This document shows, piece by piece, positions 32,096 to 40,641 of a stretch of DNA of 63,522 bases. The stretch comes from Chloroflexota bacterium (GTDB lineage Bacteria; Chloroflexota; Anaerolineae; Anaerolineales; Villigracilaceae). Numbering within the stretch: the stretch's first letter is position 1; each line of letters starts with the position of its first letter. The stretch is from the NCBI GenBank assembly GCA_023459215.1, contig JAEWVF010000015.1, positions 1 through 63,522 on the forward strand, given 5' to 3'. The position numbers and the translations under genes were made by a program. Below the pieces are notes generated by a model. It was not told the origin of the DNA, searched no databases, and was given only the letters and a program-made list of their open reading frames with translations.

Positions 32096-32896
32096 TCAGG
32101 CCAGCCGCTGGTCGCGGTAAGCGCCGCTGATTTCATCGTGCAAACGGATTACATCCGGGAGCAGGCCGGGGCCAATCTGCTCGACAAACCGGCAGGTGCT
32201 AAAACCCTGGCTGGCGTGCTCATATCCCGCCAGCCACTCGCGGAAAGGAGCCTCTTCTTCCGCGCTGCGCGGGAACTTGACCCGGTAAGCGCGAATTTTG
32301 ATACGGCTGGGCTTGGGGGTCAGGCGCGCCCGGAAACATTTCTGCTTTTGGCACAGGAAGCGATAAAGGTTATCGCTGTTAAACTCTTTCATCATCTCAT
32401 TGGTGGCAGAGGAGGCCGGGTTGAACGTTTTGCCGACCACAATCACCCGAATCCCTTTACTGGTTTCATAAATCCGCAGCCCGAGTTCCCGATAAGCCGG
32501 TTTCTGCGCCAGCTTGCGCACCATCTCGATAATCTTCTGCTTGTCGCTGGAGTCATCGCGCTTCCGAAATAGGTCAAAAAAGGAGGTTTTGGGCTTGTCG
32601 ATATCCAGCACCATGATGTTTTGCAGGTTGAGCACCTGGGCGCCATAACGGTTGCGGGTGATGACAGCCTCCTCGCTCAGGAATGAAACCACTTCTTCGC
32701 GAATCTCGGTTTCATAGGTTTCAAAGACCCGCCGGTCGCCGTTGATTCTGCGCTTCACTTTGGCTATCTTTTCCCTGGCCTGGGCGCGCGCATCCTCGTC
32801 GGAAACATTCGAACCGCCATAACATTTAATCAAGATCGGATTGCCATCGATCTCGAACCGTTCACTTTCAACCTGCCAAAATTTGAATATTCTCAT
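32096..32896 (-). CDS. Conserved protein of unknown function, possible AEP-like fold
   Basis: A 266-residue soluble protein. The middle has a strand with two acidic residues (NIMVLDIDKPKTSFFDLFRK) and later GLRIYETSKGIRVIVVGKTF and RFLCQKQKCFRARLTPKPSR. A 'LDID...GIRV...RARLTPKP' order is reminiscent of archaeo-eukaryotic primase-type palm domains, but this is a guess from pattern only. The N-terminus (DGNPILIKCYGGSNVSDEDA) is not recognised. GGAGAAAATGCG precedes the ATG. The gene lies upstream of the small Cys-rich gene, 30 bases apart. Confidence 0.6.
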   Translation of the reverse strand: MRIFKFWQVESERFEIDGNPILIKCYGGSNVSDEDARAQAREKIAKVKRRINGDRRVFETYETEIREEVVSFLSEEAVITRNRYGAQVLNLQNIMVLDIDKPKTSFFDLFRKRDDSSDKQKIIEMVRKLAQKPAYRELGLRIYETSKGIRVIVVGKTFNPASSATNEMMKEFNSDNLYRFLCQKQKCFRARLTPKPSRIKIRAYRVKFPRSAEEEAPFREWLAGYEHASQGFSTCRFVEQIGPGLLPDVIRLHDEISGAYRDQRLA

Positions 32897-32932
32897 CGCA
32901 TTTTCTCCTGAAACAGGTGCGGGATGCCGGGC

Positions 32933-33493
32933 TTATTCCTGCGCGCGGGCGGCCATCAGCGCCTGGAGTTTGCGGGTGGTGTTCCAGTTGCGGATGGTGA
33001 TCTCGGGATAGATGGGCGAGGCGATGATGCGCGTCAGGTGACTCTGGGAGGCGCGCGCAATCAGGCGCGAGAAATACAACGCGCCCGGGCCGCGAAAAAG
33101 CGCATCGACCTCCGGCCGGGCGCTCAGGTGGCGGACAGCCTCGTCCGCGGTCAGGGGCGGGCGCAGGAAAATGACATCGTAGCGGTAATCGTCCGGCTGG
33201 CTGCCGAATCCGGGCGGGGCGCTGCGCGCGATTTCGTCCAGCTTTTCTGCCGGGCAGAGCACGATGCGCGCCAGGTAGGGCGGGAACGCAGCCGAAAGCA
33301 TCGTTTCGATTTGCGAAGTCAAGCCGGGCAGGTCCGTTTCAGGGGCCGTGAACAGGACGTTGCCGCTCTGGATATAAGTGACAACCTGGCCAAACCCGTT
33401 GGCTTCGAAACAGGCCTTGAGATCGGCCATCTTGATGATGTTATTGCCGCCGACGTTGATGCCGCGCAGCAGGGCGAGGTATTGGGGATTCAT
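32933..33493 (-). CDS. DUF1697 family protein, 186 aa
   Basis: The sequence starts MNPQYLALLRGINVGGNNII, the typical DUF1697 opening ('LLRGINVGG'), followed by YIQSGNVLFTAPETDLPGL, FLRPPLTADEAVRHL and SIxxNWNTxxKL in ITIRNWNTTRKLQALMA. The family is widespread and uncharacterised; a two-domain alpha/beta fold is likely. The start at 33493 is chosen because family members begin there; a longer frame extends upstream. A -10-like TAGATT lies 8 bases before the ATG. It is the last GC-rich gene before the AT-rich restriction-modification genes. Confidence 0.85.
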   Translation of the reverse strand: MNPQYLALLRGINVGGNNIIKMADLKACFEANGFGQVVTYIQSGNVLFTAPETDLPGLTSQIETMLSAAFPPYLARIVLCPAEKLDEIARSAPPGFGSQPDDYRYDVIFLRPPLTADEAVRHLSARPEVDALFRGPGALYFSRLIARASQSHLTRIIASPIYPEITIRNWNTTRKLQALMAARAQE

Positions 33494-33512
33494 GGGGCGC
33501 GAATCTATGGAG

Positions 33513-34463
33513 CTACAGATTGCACAGCCATCGAGAGATAGACACAACCTGATCATCGTCGGTTAAGTTTGCAGCATTACTTAACAGACCCAACTCTAAC
33601 TGCGCCCAAATTTCTGTGGACATTTTTTTCTCAATAGCAGCACCCACAAAAAAGATATGCGGCATTATCTCCGATTTGGAAAACGCTTTTCTGATTCTGT
33701 CTAATGCTGTCCGCGCCGTTTTCCAGTGCTCATCCGCTCCTGCTGGATCTATCCCACCTTTAAGTTCCCCCAAGGCGATATAAGTATCCGCCAAATTATA
33801 TTTACCAGTCTCGACCTCGTTAGGCAAGATGTTGAATAAACATAAGTCAACATTGTTTTCGACCAATGGAACGGTCAAGTTGTAAATCAAAGTGCGATTC
33901 CCCATTCCAGTTTGCCAACTCAGTCCCCGTAAAGATAACTCAATTTCAGAGTCATCGTCCGTCATATCAAGCCATTTGCGGCTTTTAGAATGTTGCCATT
34001 GATAACTTATTCCTGCGATTGTCAAGGTTGAAATAATTGCACGACTTAGTTTTCTTTGCGCTAAAATACCACCGACATTCCTCATTGAACCGCCAAGAGC
34101 ATCCCCACGTATAAGCAAAAACCGAAAAACCAACTCTTCTACAAACTTTGCGCCCGCTGGTTCAAGGAAATTTTTTATTAGACCGTTAATGGCTTCCGCT
34201 TTATCTTGCGACGATAAGTGGTTAATCGCTTTATTGGATAATCCTGCTGCTGTCAAGAGTCCCGCCTCAATATCTTTGATCTTGAGCAAATCGGCAGGCA
34301 CTTTTGCTGACGATGCCGCTTTTTGGAGAGCACGCGCTTCTGCCACATAAGGGGTTGCTCTTCTATTCTTTTCTAACGCGAGAGCTACAAAACCTGACCG
34401 GGTAGCTTCATACGTTGTTATCAAGTCGTCACTAGAGGTTAAATGGCTTCGATACGGACTCAT
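33513..34463 (-). CDS. AvaI/BsoBI-family type II restriction endonuclease
   Basis: A 316-residue enzyme of the AvaI/BsoBI family. The family core GDALGGSMRNVGGILAQRKL is present, and the PD-(D/E)xK residues known from BsoBI can be placed as D206 (VDLCLFN), E233 and K235 (GELKGGIDPAGADEHW). By family knowledge the target would be CYCGRG, cut to leave 5' overhangs; this is not proven for this copy. The ATG overlaps the methyltransferase stop (ATGA at 34460-34463), which couples translation so that the methylase is made first. The gene is AT-rich relative to neighbours, a sign of transfer. Confidence 0.88.
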   Translation of the reverse strand: MSPYRSHLTSSDDLITTYEATRSGFVALALEKNRRATPYVAEARALQKAASSAKVPADLLKIKDIEAGLLTAAGLSNKAINHLSSQDKAEAINGLIKNFLEPAGAKFVEELVFRFLLIRGDALGGSMRNVGGILAQRKLSRAIISTLTIAGISYQWQHSKSRKWLDMTDDDSEIELSLRGLSWQTGMGNRTLIYNLTVPLVENNVDLCLFNILPNEVETGKYNLADTYIALGELKGGIDPAGADEHWKTARTALDRIRKAFSKSEIMPHIFFVGAAIEKKMSTEIWAQLELGLLSNAANLTDDDQVVSISRWLCNL

Positions 34464-35890
34464 AGTTTTCTCCAAACATAAACACATTTTCTTAAGGCTT
34501 CTCGCCCATGTTCTCCCATTTGCTGGCTACTATTCCCTTTGCCATTGGGTAACACAAGGATATTTTCAACAGAAAAGCCAAGCTTTTCTGCAATTTCTGA
34601 AAGAATCAAGTCAACAGAAATACTTACACCAGCATAACGCACATTATCATTCACCATAATCAGCGGCGCATTGGGACGTAATATTCTGGCACTTTCAGCG
34701 ATAATACAGGCCATTTCATAAAAATACCCCCGAACCATTCTCGGAATGCCGTTGTTATTTAATTTTCCTTGCGCTTTTTCATTATCCAAATATTTCAAGA
34801 CAGCTTGTAAAAGCTCTTGCTCATTCGCAGCAGAAATGGCATTTGTCCAAAATGGATTAATGCTTAATAAATCTTTCGCCCGATTTTCTACGGTACAACT
34901 CAACATTTCCTGACGAAGTTTCACTAACCCTTTTTCATCGGTGTTAAGCAACGCAAGTTCCAAAGCATAGGTTCGAGTGTAATCATAACGGTTGCAATAG
35001 GGCGGTGAAGTGATGATAGCGTCAAAAGATTCTTTTGGCATCCTTGGCAATACATCAAGAGATGAGCCACTATATAAAAATATATCGCCCTGTTTTTCTA
35101 CTGTTGAGAATAGGCTAGATTGTCTTGCAGGTGAGAGGTCAGTAATAATCTCTTGAATTTTTTCTGAAATCGCTTCACCAAAACCCAATATCTGACCTTT
35201 ATCAAAAACCTTTTTCCCCTGTTTTCTTCCAGAGCGATGATCCCAGCGAAGGTACTGTCCATCCTTGCGAGTAAAACTAATAGACTCTAACACGCAAAAC
35301 AGAGCAAAATGTAACACTGCCCTAACACGCTCATTTGTTTCTTCAGATGCTGTTAAGTATTTCTCAATCGCTTCCTTTGTTGCATCAGGATATGCGCCTC
35401 GTGTAATTCTTAACTCTGGTAAATCTGCTTTTTTTGCATATCTTTCCCAAACCTGAAAACTAGCCCATTTTTTTAACTCATCAAAATCACCAGGCGTAAA
35501 ATCTGTTTCGAGAATTTTTTTTGTTGTAATGATTTCCTGCCCAATAGGCAGTAATTCTATACCAACTGCATTTATTCCAATTGCGCTTGCAGCAAATAAA
35601 GCCGTTCCGCTTCCGGCAAAAGGGTCTAATATTGTGCCTTCTGATATTTTGTACCTTTCCAGGAAATATTCAACTAAAGATGCTGAAAACGCTTCTTTAT
35701 ATTTGTACCAACGATAAACAGGGCGGGTTTTATTGGCTTGAAAACTCACCAATGGGCGAGTCAATACAGGCTGAATAACTAACTTGCCGCCAAAATGCTC
35801 CTGTAAGCTTTGGTCAAGTTGGTTAATCTTGTCTAGGTCACTACCCGTATTACCAACCAAAACTTTCTCTTCATTAAGTAAATTTAACAC
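34460..35890 (-). CDS. DNA methyltransferase partner of the AvaI/BsoBI-type nuclease
   Basis: A 476-residue SAM-dependent methyltransferase. Motif I is DPFAGSGTA (residues 89-97); the catalytic motif IV is TSPPYCNRYDY (S295-P-P-Y), typical of N4-cytosine (or N6-adenine) amino methyltransferases. The known partners of AvaI/BsoBI are N4-cytosine enzymes, so that is the likely activity. Motif I precedes motif IV by about 200 residues, which would hold the target-recognition part. It starts with GTG at 35890; GGAGAG lies 11 bases upstream. The endonuclease gene follows with a 4-base overlap. AT-rich. Confidence 0.88.
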   Translation of the reverse strand: MLNLLNEEKVLVGNTGSDLDKINQLDQSLQEHFGGKLVIQPVLTRPLVSFQANKTRPVYRWYKYKEAFSASLVEYFLERYKISEGTILDPFAGSGTALFAASAIGINAVGIELLPIGQEIITTKKILETDFTPGDFDELKKWASFQVWERYAKKADLPELRITRGAYPDATKEAIEKYLTASEETNERVRAVLHFALFCVLESISFTRKDGQYLRWDHRSGRKQGKKVFDKGQILGFGEAISEKIQEIITDLSPARQSSLFSTVEKQGDIFLYSGSSLDVLPRMPKESFDAIITSPPYCNRYDYTRTYALELALLNTDEKGLVKLRQEMLSCTVENRAKDLLSINPFWTNAISAANEQELLQAVLKYLDNEKAQGKLNNNGIPRMVRGYFYEMACIIAESARILRPNAPLIMVNDNVRYAGVSISVDLILSEIAEKLGFSVENILVLPNGKGNSSQQMGEHGREALRKCVYVWRKL

Positions 35891-36055
35891 AGCCCATGCT
35901 CTCCTAGTTCAAATTTTAGAACAAGTATATTGTATTAGCGATTTGGTAAAAATGCTCAAATCTCCGCGCCTATTGGCACAAATACCAAATACCCCTCAAT
36001 TAACCAAGCGGCAGGCCGCCTTTTTATGGCGAACCTGCCGCTCGATGTTCTGTAT

Positions 36056-36553
36056 TTACTTCGTCACCACCCGGTGCAGGCTGGGGGTGATCGGATAAAT
36101 ATCGACAATCGCCAGGTCGCCGGGGTCGGGATCGGTGGTGATGTTCTGCTGCAAGCGCGGACCGAGGGCCTGTCCGAGCATGAAGACCAGCGCCGCCAGG
36201 ACCGTCACCAGCGGCAGGCGCTCGAAACGTTCACGGCTGCTCTTCGTGCCAACAAATCCATACAGGGCCGCCAGGGCCGCCAGTCCGCCGGTGACGACAT
36301 AGTTCGTGCCGCAGCCGGGATGGATCGCCAGCGAGGCTTCCCCGTTTTGCAGGCGGGTCAGGGCGATGCCGACCGCCTCGCGCACCTGTTCGGTCGGGAT
36401 TTTGCCGACAATGAAGAACCCGGTCGGGTTCGAGTGTCCGCCCATGGCAAGGTGCGGGAAACGCGCACCGAGCACATGCAGGGTGGCATGCTCCAGGGCA
36501 TGGTTGCGGCGGGTCGGGTGGATGTAGGGGGCTTGCAGGATAAGGTTGGTCAT
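36056..36553 (-). CDS. DUF6391-like membrane protein, 165 aa
   Basis: A 165-residue protein with the phrases RRNHALEHATLHVLGARFPH and IHPGCGTNYVVTGGLAALAA, which recur in an uncharacterised family (DUF6391). The His-x2-Glu-His (HALEH) pattern with a late Cys resembles a metal-binding motif. Two hydrophobic spans follow (VVTGGLAALAALYGFVG and LPLVTVLAALVFMLGQAL). No experimental role known to me. The gene stands between the AT-rich methyltransferase and a repeat region; AAAAGGTAAAAA lies before the ATG. Confidence 0.75.
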   Translation of the reverse strand: MTNLILQAPYIHPTRRNHALEHATLHVLGARFPHLAMGGHSNPTGFFIVGKIPTEQVREAVGIALTRLQNGEASLAIHPGCGTNYVVTGGLAALAALYGFVGTKSSRERFERLPLVTVLAALVFMLGQALGPRLQQNITTDPDPGDLAIVDIYPITPSLHRVVTK

Positions 36554-36700
36554 TTTTTACCTTTTCGCGGCGTCAAAAGTCTTTGCGAAGCACCCTATGG
36601 GCCTGACTTTTGAGAGTAATTCCAAATCCGGGACTGAAATCGACTCAATACTTGTAGTTATCGTCCTTCGACTTCGCTTTTTTGCCAAAGTTGCAAGGCC

Positions 36701-36773
36701 CTGAGCGGAGGGCTAAGCGCCCTGAGTTTATCGAAGGGTTGCGCAGCCCGCAGTCGAAGGGCGCTCCGCTCAG
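36701..36773. repeat. CTGAGCGGAG palindromic repeat
   Basis: CTGAGCGGAG (36701-36710) and CTCCGCTCAG (36764-36773) pair; GTCGAAGGGCG and TATCGAAGGG words lie inside. It fills much of the 233-base gap between the DUF6391 gene and the end of cysS. Confidence 0.8.
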
Positions 36774-36786
36774 GACTCCGATTTTG

Positions 36787-38181
36787 CTACCAGTGCCAGG
36801 TCGAGCCTTGTTTGCTGTCTTCGACGGTCACGCCCAGGGCCTTGAGCCGATCGCGGATCAGGTCGGAGAGCGCCCACAGCTTTTGGGCGCGCACTTCGGC
36901 ACGCACTTCGAGCAGCAGGTCAATGAACTTGTCGGCGTCGCCGCTGCCGGTTTTCTCGCTCAGGCGCAGGCCAAAAACCCCGGCCAGTTCACGGATGGTA
37001 TCCTGGGCCGGTTTGAGTTGGGAGTCGCTGGCCCCGGCGTCGCGGGCAGCGTTGATGGCGCGCACCAATTCGAAGATGCCGCCCAGCGCGCCGGCAGCGT
37101 TGAAATCATCGTCCATGGCGGCGACAAAGGCTTCACGGGTGGCAGCGGTCTGCTTTTCAAGCGCGGCCAGGGCCTCGGGCGCAGCGCCCGGCGCGGCGGG
37201 CTGGGCCGCTTTCAGTGCGGATTTAATCCGCTCCAGGCCTTTTTCGGCGCCATCGAGAGTCTCGTCATTGAACATGAGCGGTGCGCGGTACGAGCCGTTC
37301 AGCACCAACATGCGCATCACATCGGCATCGCGCTTGCCCAGGAATTCCTTGATGCTGACGATGTTGCCCAGGCTCTTCGACATTTTCTCGCCGCCGAGTT
37401 GCAACATGCCGTTGTGCATCCAATAGCGGGCAAACTGCTTGCCGGTGTAGCTTTCGGTCTGGGCGATTTCGTTTTCATGGTGCGGGAAAATCAGGTCATT
37501 GCCGCCGCCATGGATGTCAATCTGCTCGCCGAGTTCTTGCAGGTTCATGGCCGAGCACTCGATGTGCCAGCCGGGACGGCCCTGGCCCCAGGGAGAGTCC
37601 CAGGCCGGTTCGCCGGGTTTGGCAGCTTTCCACAGGGCAAAATCCATCGGATGGCTCTTGGTTTCATCAACCTCGATGCGCGCGCCAGCCTGCATGTCGT
37701 CCAGTTTGCGGCCTGAGAGTTTACCGTAGTCATCATCTTCGCTGACGCTGAAGTACACATCGCCGTTGGAGGCAGCATAGGCGGCTTCCTTCTGGACCAG
37801 GCCCTGAATGAAGGCGATAATCTGCGGCATGGTCTTGCTGACCTGCGGTTTGGCGGTGGCCGGCAGGATGTTCAGGTCTTCGAGATTCTTGTCGAAATCA
37901 TCGATGTATTTCTTCGAGAGGGCAAACGGATCGATGCCCATTTCGTTGGCGCGATTGATGATTTTATCGTCGACATCGGTGTAATTCATCACATGGCGAA
38001 CGTTAAATCCGCGATATTCGAGATAGCGGCGGATGATGTCAAAGACCAGCGCCGACATGGCATGGCCGACATGAGCATCGTTGTAAACGGTCGGGCCGCA
38101 GACATACAGTTTGACGACGCCCGGCTCGAGGGTTTGCAGTTCTTCTTTTTTGCGGGTAAGGGTGTTGTATAAGCGGATCAT
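36787..38181 (-). CDS. cysS: Cysteinyl-tRNA synthetase
   Basis: A 464-residue class I synthetase. HIGH-like motif in CGPTVYNDAHVGHAMSALVF; KMSKS motif in GGEKMSKSLGN; zinc ligands in the HIECSAMNLQELGEQIDIHG and HHENEIAQ segments with the early Cys of YVCGPTVY. The specific C-terminal end is short. It charges tRNA-Cys. The start at 38181 (MIRLYNTLTRKKEELQTL) is chosen by family; a longer frame runs into the tRNA gene and is not real. Ribosome site: AGGAGAAAGCC before the ATG. tRNA-Arg lies just upstream, in the opposite direction. Confidence 0.96.
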   Translation of the reverse strand: MIRLYNTLTRKKEELQTLEPGVVKLYVCGPTVYNDAHVGHAMSALVFDIIRRYLEYRGFNVRHVMNYTDVDDKIINRANEMGIDPFALSKKYIDDFDKNLEDLNILPATAKPQVSKTMPQIIAFIQGLVQKEAAYAASNGDVYFSVSEDDDYGKLSGRKLDDMQAGARIEVDETKSHPMDFALWKAAKPGEPAWDSPWGQGRPGWHIECSAMNLQELGEQIDIHGGGNDLIFPHHENEIAQTESYTGKQFARYWMHNGMLQLGGEKMSKSLGNIVSIKEFLGKRDADVMRMLVLNGSYRAPLMFNDETLDGAEKGLERIKSALKAAQPAAPGAAPEALAALEKQTAATREAFVAAMDDDFNAAGALGGIFELVRAINAARDAGASDSQLKPAQDTIRELAGVFGLRLSEKTGSGDADKFIDLLLEVRAEVRAQKLWALSDLIRDRLKALGVTVEDSKQGSTWHW

Positions 38182-38234
38182 GGCTTTCTCCTGATAAGGA
38201 TAATTATAACTGTCTGTGGTAAAATTTCGCTCGC

Positions 38235-38306
38235 GCCCTCGTAGCTCAGTGGACAGAGCGTTGGCCTCCGGAGCCAGAGAGCACGGTTCGAGTCCGTGCG
38301 AGGGTA
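38235..38306 (+). tRNA. tRNA-Arg (anticodon CCG)
   Basis: A 72-nt cloverleaf without an encoded CCA: acceptor GCCCTCG/CGAGGGT (one G-T pair at the end), D-arm GCTC/GAGC, anticodon stem TTGGC/GCCAG around loop CTCCGGA, so anticodon CCG reading CGG, and T-arm CACGG-TTCGAGT-CCGTG. The conserved TTCGAGT is present. TAAAAT (38220-38225) just upstream could be its -10 box. The minus-strand terminator of the sensor kinase lies just downstream. Confidence 0.95.
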
Positions 38307-38319
38307 CAAAACAAAAAAA

Positions 38320-38340
38320 GACCGCGCCTGGGGCGCGGTC
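38320..38340 (-). terminator. Terminator of the sensor histidine kinase gene
   Basis: GACCGCGCC (38320-38328) and GGCGCGGTC (38332-38340) form a 9-bp stem with a 3-base loop, touching the stop codon of the kinase gene; T-run on the minus strand (38319-38313). It may also end the tRNA transcript. Confidence 0.88.
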
Positions 38341-40550
38341 TAAAGTTTTAATTTGACGGCGCTGCCCATGCGCACCGTTTTGCTCTCTCCTTGAGAGCGC
38401 AACGGCAGGATGACATGGAAATCGCTGCCCGGACATTTCTCTTCGTCATAGCCTTCGCTCTCGACCCACAAGCGTCCGCCATGGGCTTCGACAATGCCGC
38501 GCGAGAGCGCCAAACCCAGGCCTGCGCCGGAACCTTTGAACTTGGTCTTGCCGGTCGAGTGGCGGTTCAACTGGTCGCCGGGCTGGTAGAACTTGGTGAA
38601 GATGATTTCCTGGAAGGCCTTATCCACGCCCACGCCGCTGTCGCTGACGACAATCTCCACCCCGCCTTCGGGCAAATCGCGGTTGTTGGGCGGCAATTGC
38701 CGCCCGGTGACGGTAATCTTGCCGCCGTTGGGGGTGAATTTAATCGCGTTGGTCAGCAGGTGGTGGAACAGTTTGCGCATCGTGTTCGGATCGGCCTTGA
38801 TCGCGGGCAACTGCGGCAGGTCGACCGCCAGTTCCTGTTCGCGTTCGCTGATCGATTTGGACAATTCCTCGGCCACCGAGCGCGCCATCTCGGTCAGGAA
38901 GACATCCTGGCGGTGCAGTTCGAGGGTGCTCGTGTCGAGTTGGGCGATGTCGAACATCGAATCCATGATCTCGACCTGGCGCAGGGTCGATTTGTGGATG
39001 CCGCGCACCAGGGCCAGGGCCGTTTCGGGCAAGGCGGGGTCTTCAAGCAGCATTTCGGCATAGCCGCGCGCCACCGTCAGCGGGGTGCGCAGTTCGTGCG
39101 AAGCGATGCTGATAAAGTTCGACTTGGTCGTCTCGAGGGTGGCCAGTTCATGATTGGCCTTATCGAGGAAGGAATAGGCTTCGCGAATCTGGTTGTTGAG
39201 TTTACGCAGGTTTTCGACCAGGCGCGCATTTTCAAGCGCGACGCCGGTCTGGCTGGCCATGGCCGCCAGCAGGTTCAGGTCTTCTTCGGTATAGCGCAGG
39301 CCGGAGCCTTTCGGGCCGAGCGCCAGCAGGCCGATCCACTCGCCTTTGGCATAAATCGGCACGTAGACATCAATGCCCAGCCCGCTCATCCACTTGCGCT
39401 CGCTGATCGGGGCGTCCATGAAGGTCGGGGCAAAATCGACATCGTATTGCAGCAGCGCTTCGCGTTCTTCGAGGAAGAACTTGACGATGGAACTGTTGTG
39501 GGCAAACGAGGCGTTGCCGGATGGCATGCTGCCCGCGCCGCGGATGGGGGTCACGCGATAAACCTTCTGCTGCTCTTCGCCGATTTCAGGGTCGACCAGG
39601 AACAGCAGGCCCTTGTTGATTTCGAGCGCTTCCATGATCAAGCCAACCGCAACCGTGGCCAGTTTTTCCAGTTCGAGAATGTTGCTGATGCTGGTTGAAT
39701 ATTCGCGCAGGATTTGGGAGGGGTCGTACACTTCCAGGCGGAAAAGGGTGTTGTAGGTATTGCGCACCAACCCGAGCAGGGGCGCAAAGATGAGCGAAAT
39801 CAGCACCGAAACGCCCGCCCCCAGCAGGATCGGGTTGAAGACCAGCCGTTCGGCCAGCAAGGACTGCACCCCCCAGAAAATGCCGACATAGGCCAGCATG
39901 ATGATGATTGCCGAGGTCAGGTAGATCAGGAACTGGCGGCTCAGGTCGCGCACATCCGGCAGGTGGCTGCGCAGGATGACAAAACTCAACACCAGGGCTG
40001 CGCCCAAGCGCAGCAGGTTGTTGCGCCAATCGGGCAGGTAGAACAGCAGGATGTCATTGAGCAGGATCAGGGCCAGCACCAGCACCCAGTACATCATGCG
40101 GTTGCGCAGGATCGGCATGTGCGCCTTGCGCACCGCCTGGTAAAGCAGGAAAACCGCCAGGACGGAGAAAACAATCCAGGAAATGAAGACCAGCAGCAGG
40201 CTTTTCAGCACGATCAGGGCGACCATCCAGCCCAGGGCCAGCCAGAAAGGCCAGTTGCGCGCCATCGGCACCGAAGACAGGTGAATCATCTGGGCCATCA
40301 GGAGAATCAACAAAACCGAACCGGCCTGAACCAGAAAGACCAGGGTTTCGCTGCCCAGGTCGATCCAGCCCAAAAGACCGGCGGTGTTGGTCAATTCCAG
40401 CGCCAGGCCAATCGTCAGGAAGACGGCCAGGAAGTCGGTCAACTGTTCGGGGCTGCGCAAGCGGCGAATCGCAAGGATTAACAGCACCAGGTAGGGAATG
40501 ACCGGCAAAAAGGCGAGCAAAATGGGGATGTATGCTTCAAACGCACCCAT
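38340..40550 (-). CDS. Membrane sensor histidine kinase with GAF domain
   Basis: A 736-residue protein. Residues 1-280 hold eight or so hydrophobic spans, a possible 7TM-type sensor. A GAF-like region (about 300-450) includes the phrase LGIDVYVPIYAKGEWIGLLA. HisKA follows with the H-box SIASHELRTPLTVARGYAEM, and HATPase_c has N-box LFHHLLTNAIKFTPNGGKIT, G1 VSDSGVGVDKAFQE and G2 GSGAGLGLALSRGIVEAHGG. It autophosphorylates on the H-box His and passes phosphate to a response regulator; none is adjacent, so it is an orphan kinase. A terminator directly follows the stop codon. It is not closely linked to the GH13 gene 91 bases upstream, which runs in the other direction. Confidence 0.92.
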   Translation of the reverse strand: MGAFEAYIPILLAFLPVIPYLVLLILAIRRLRSPEQLTDFLAVFLTIGLALELTNTAGLLGWIDLGSETLVFLVQAGSVLLILLMAQMIHLSSVPMARNWPFWLALGWMVALIVLKSLLLVFISWIVFSVLAVFLLYQAVRKAHMPILRNRMMYWVLVLALILLNDILLFYLPDWRNNLLRLGAALVLSFVILRSHLPDVRDLSRQFLIYLTSAIIIMLAYVGIFWGVQSLLAERLVFNPILLGAGVSVLISLIFAPLLGLVRNTYNTLFRLEVYDPSQILREYSTSISNILELEKLATVAVGLIMEALEINKGLLFLVDPEIGEEQQKVYRVTPIRGAGSMPSGNASFAHNSSIVKFFLEEREALLQYDVDFAPTFMDAPISERKWMSGLGIDVYVPIYAKGEWIGLLALGPKGSGLRYTEEDLNLLAAMASQTGVALENARLVENLRKLNNQIREAYSFLDKANHELATLETTKSNFISIASHELRTPLTVARGYAEMLLEDPALPETALALVRGIHKSTLRQVEIMDSMFDIAQLDTSTLELHRQDVFLTEMARSVAEELSKSISEREQELAVDLPQLPAIKADPNTMRKLFHHLLTNAIKFTPNGGKITVTGRQLPPNNRDLPEGGVEIVVSDSGVGVDKAFQEIIFTKFYQPGDQLNRHSTGKTKFKGSGAGLGLALSRGIVEAHGGRLWVESEGYDEEKCPGSDFHVILPLRSQGESKTVRMGSAVKLKL

Positions 40551-40641
40551 GGGTCAAGTATAACCGAAATCAGCCGGGCTATATTTCCGCATAACGAAGT
40601 TGAGAGGCTATAATAGATGTAAACCACTGCCGGAGGACACT

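Noticed and set aside
36787..38436. Extended N-terminus for cysteinyl-tRNA synthetase
   Set aside because: The extension would be encoded by the antisense of tRNA-Arg; the family start MIRLYNTL at 38181 has a good ribosome site.
38391..39698. 435-codon plus-strand frame over the histidine kinase gene
   Set aside because: The opposite strand encodes H-box, N-box and G-box motifs; this frame is a shadow.
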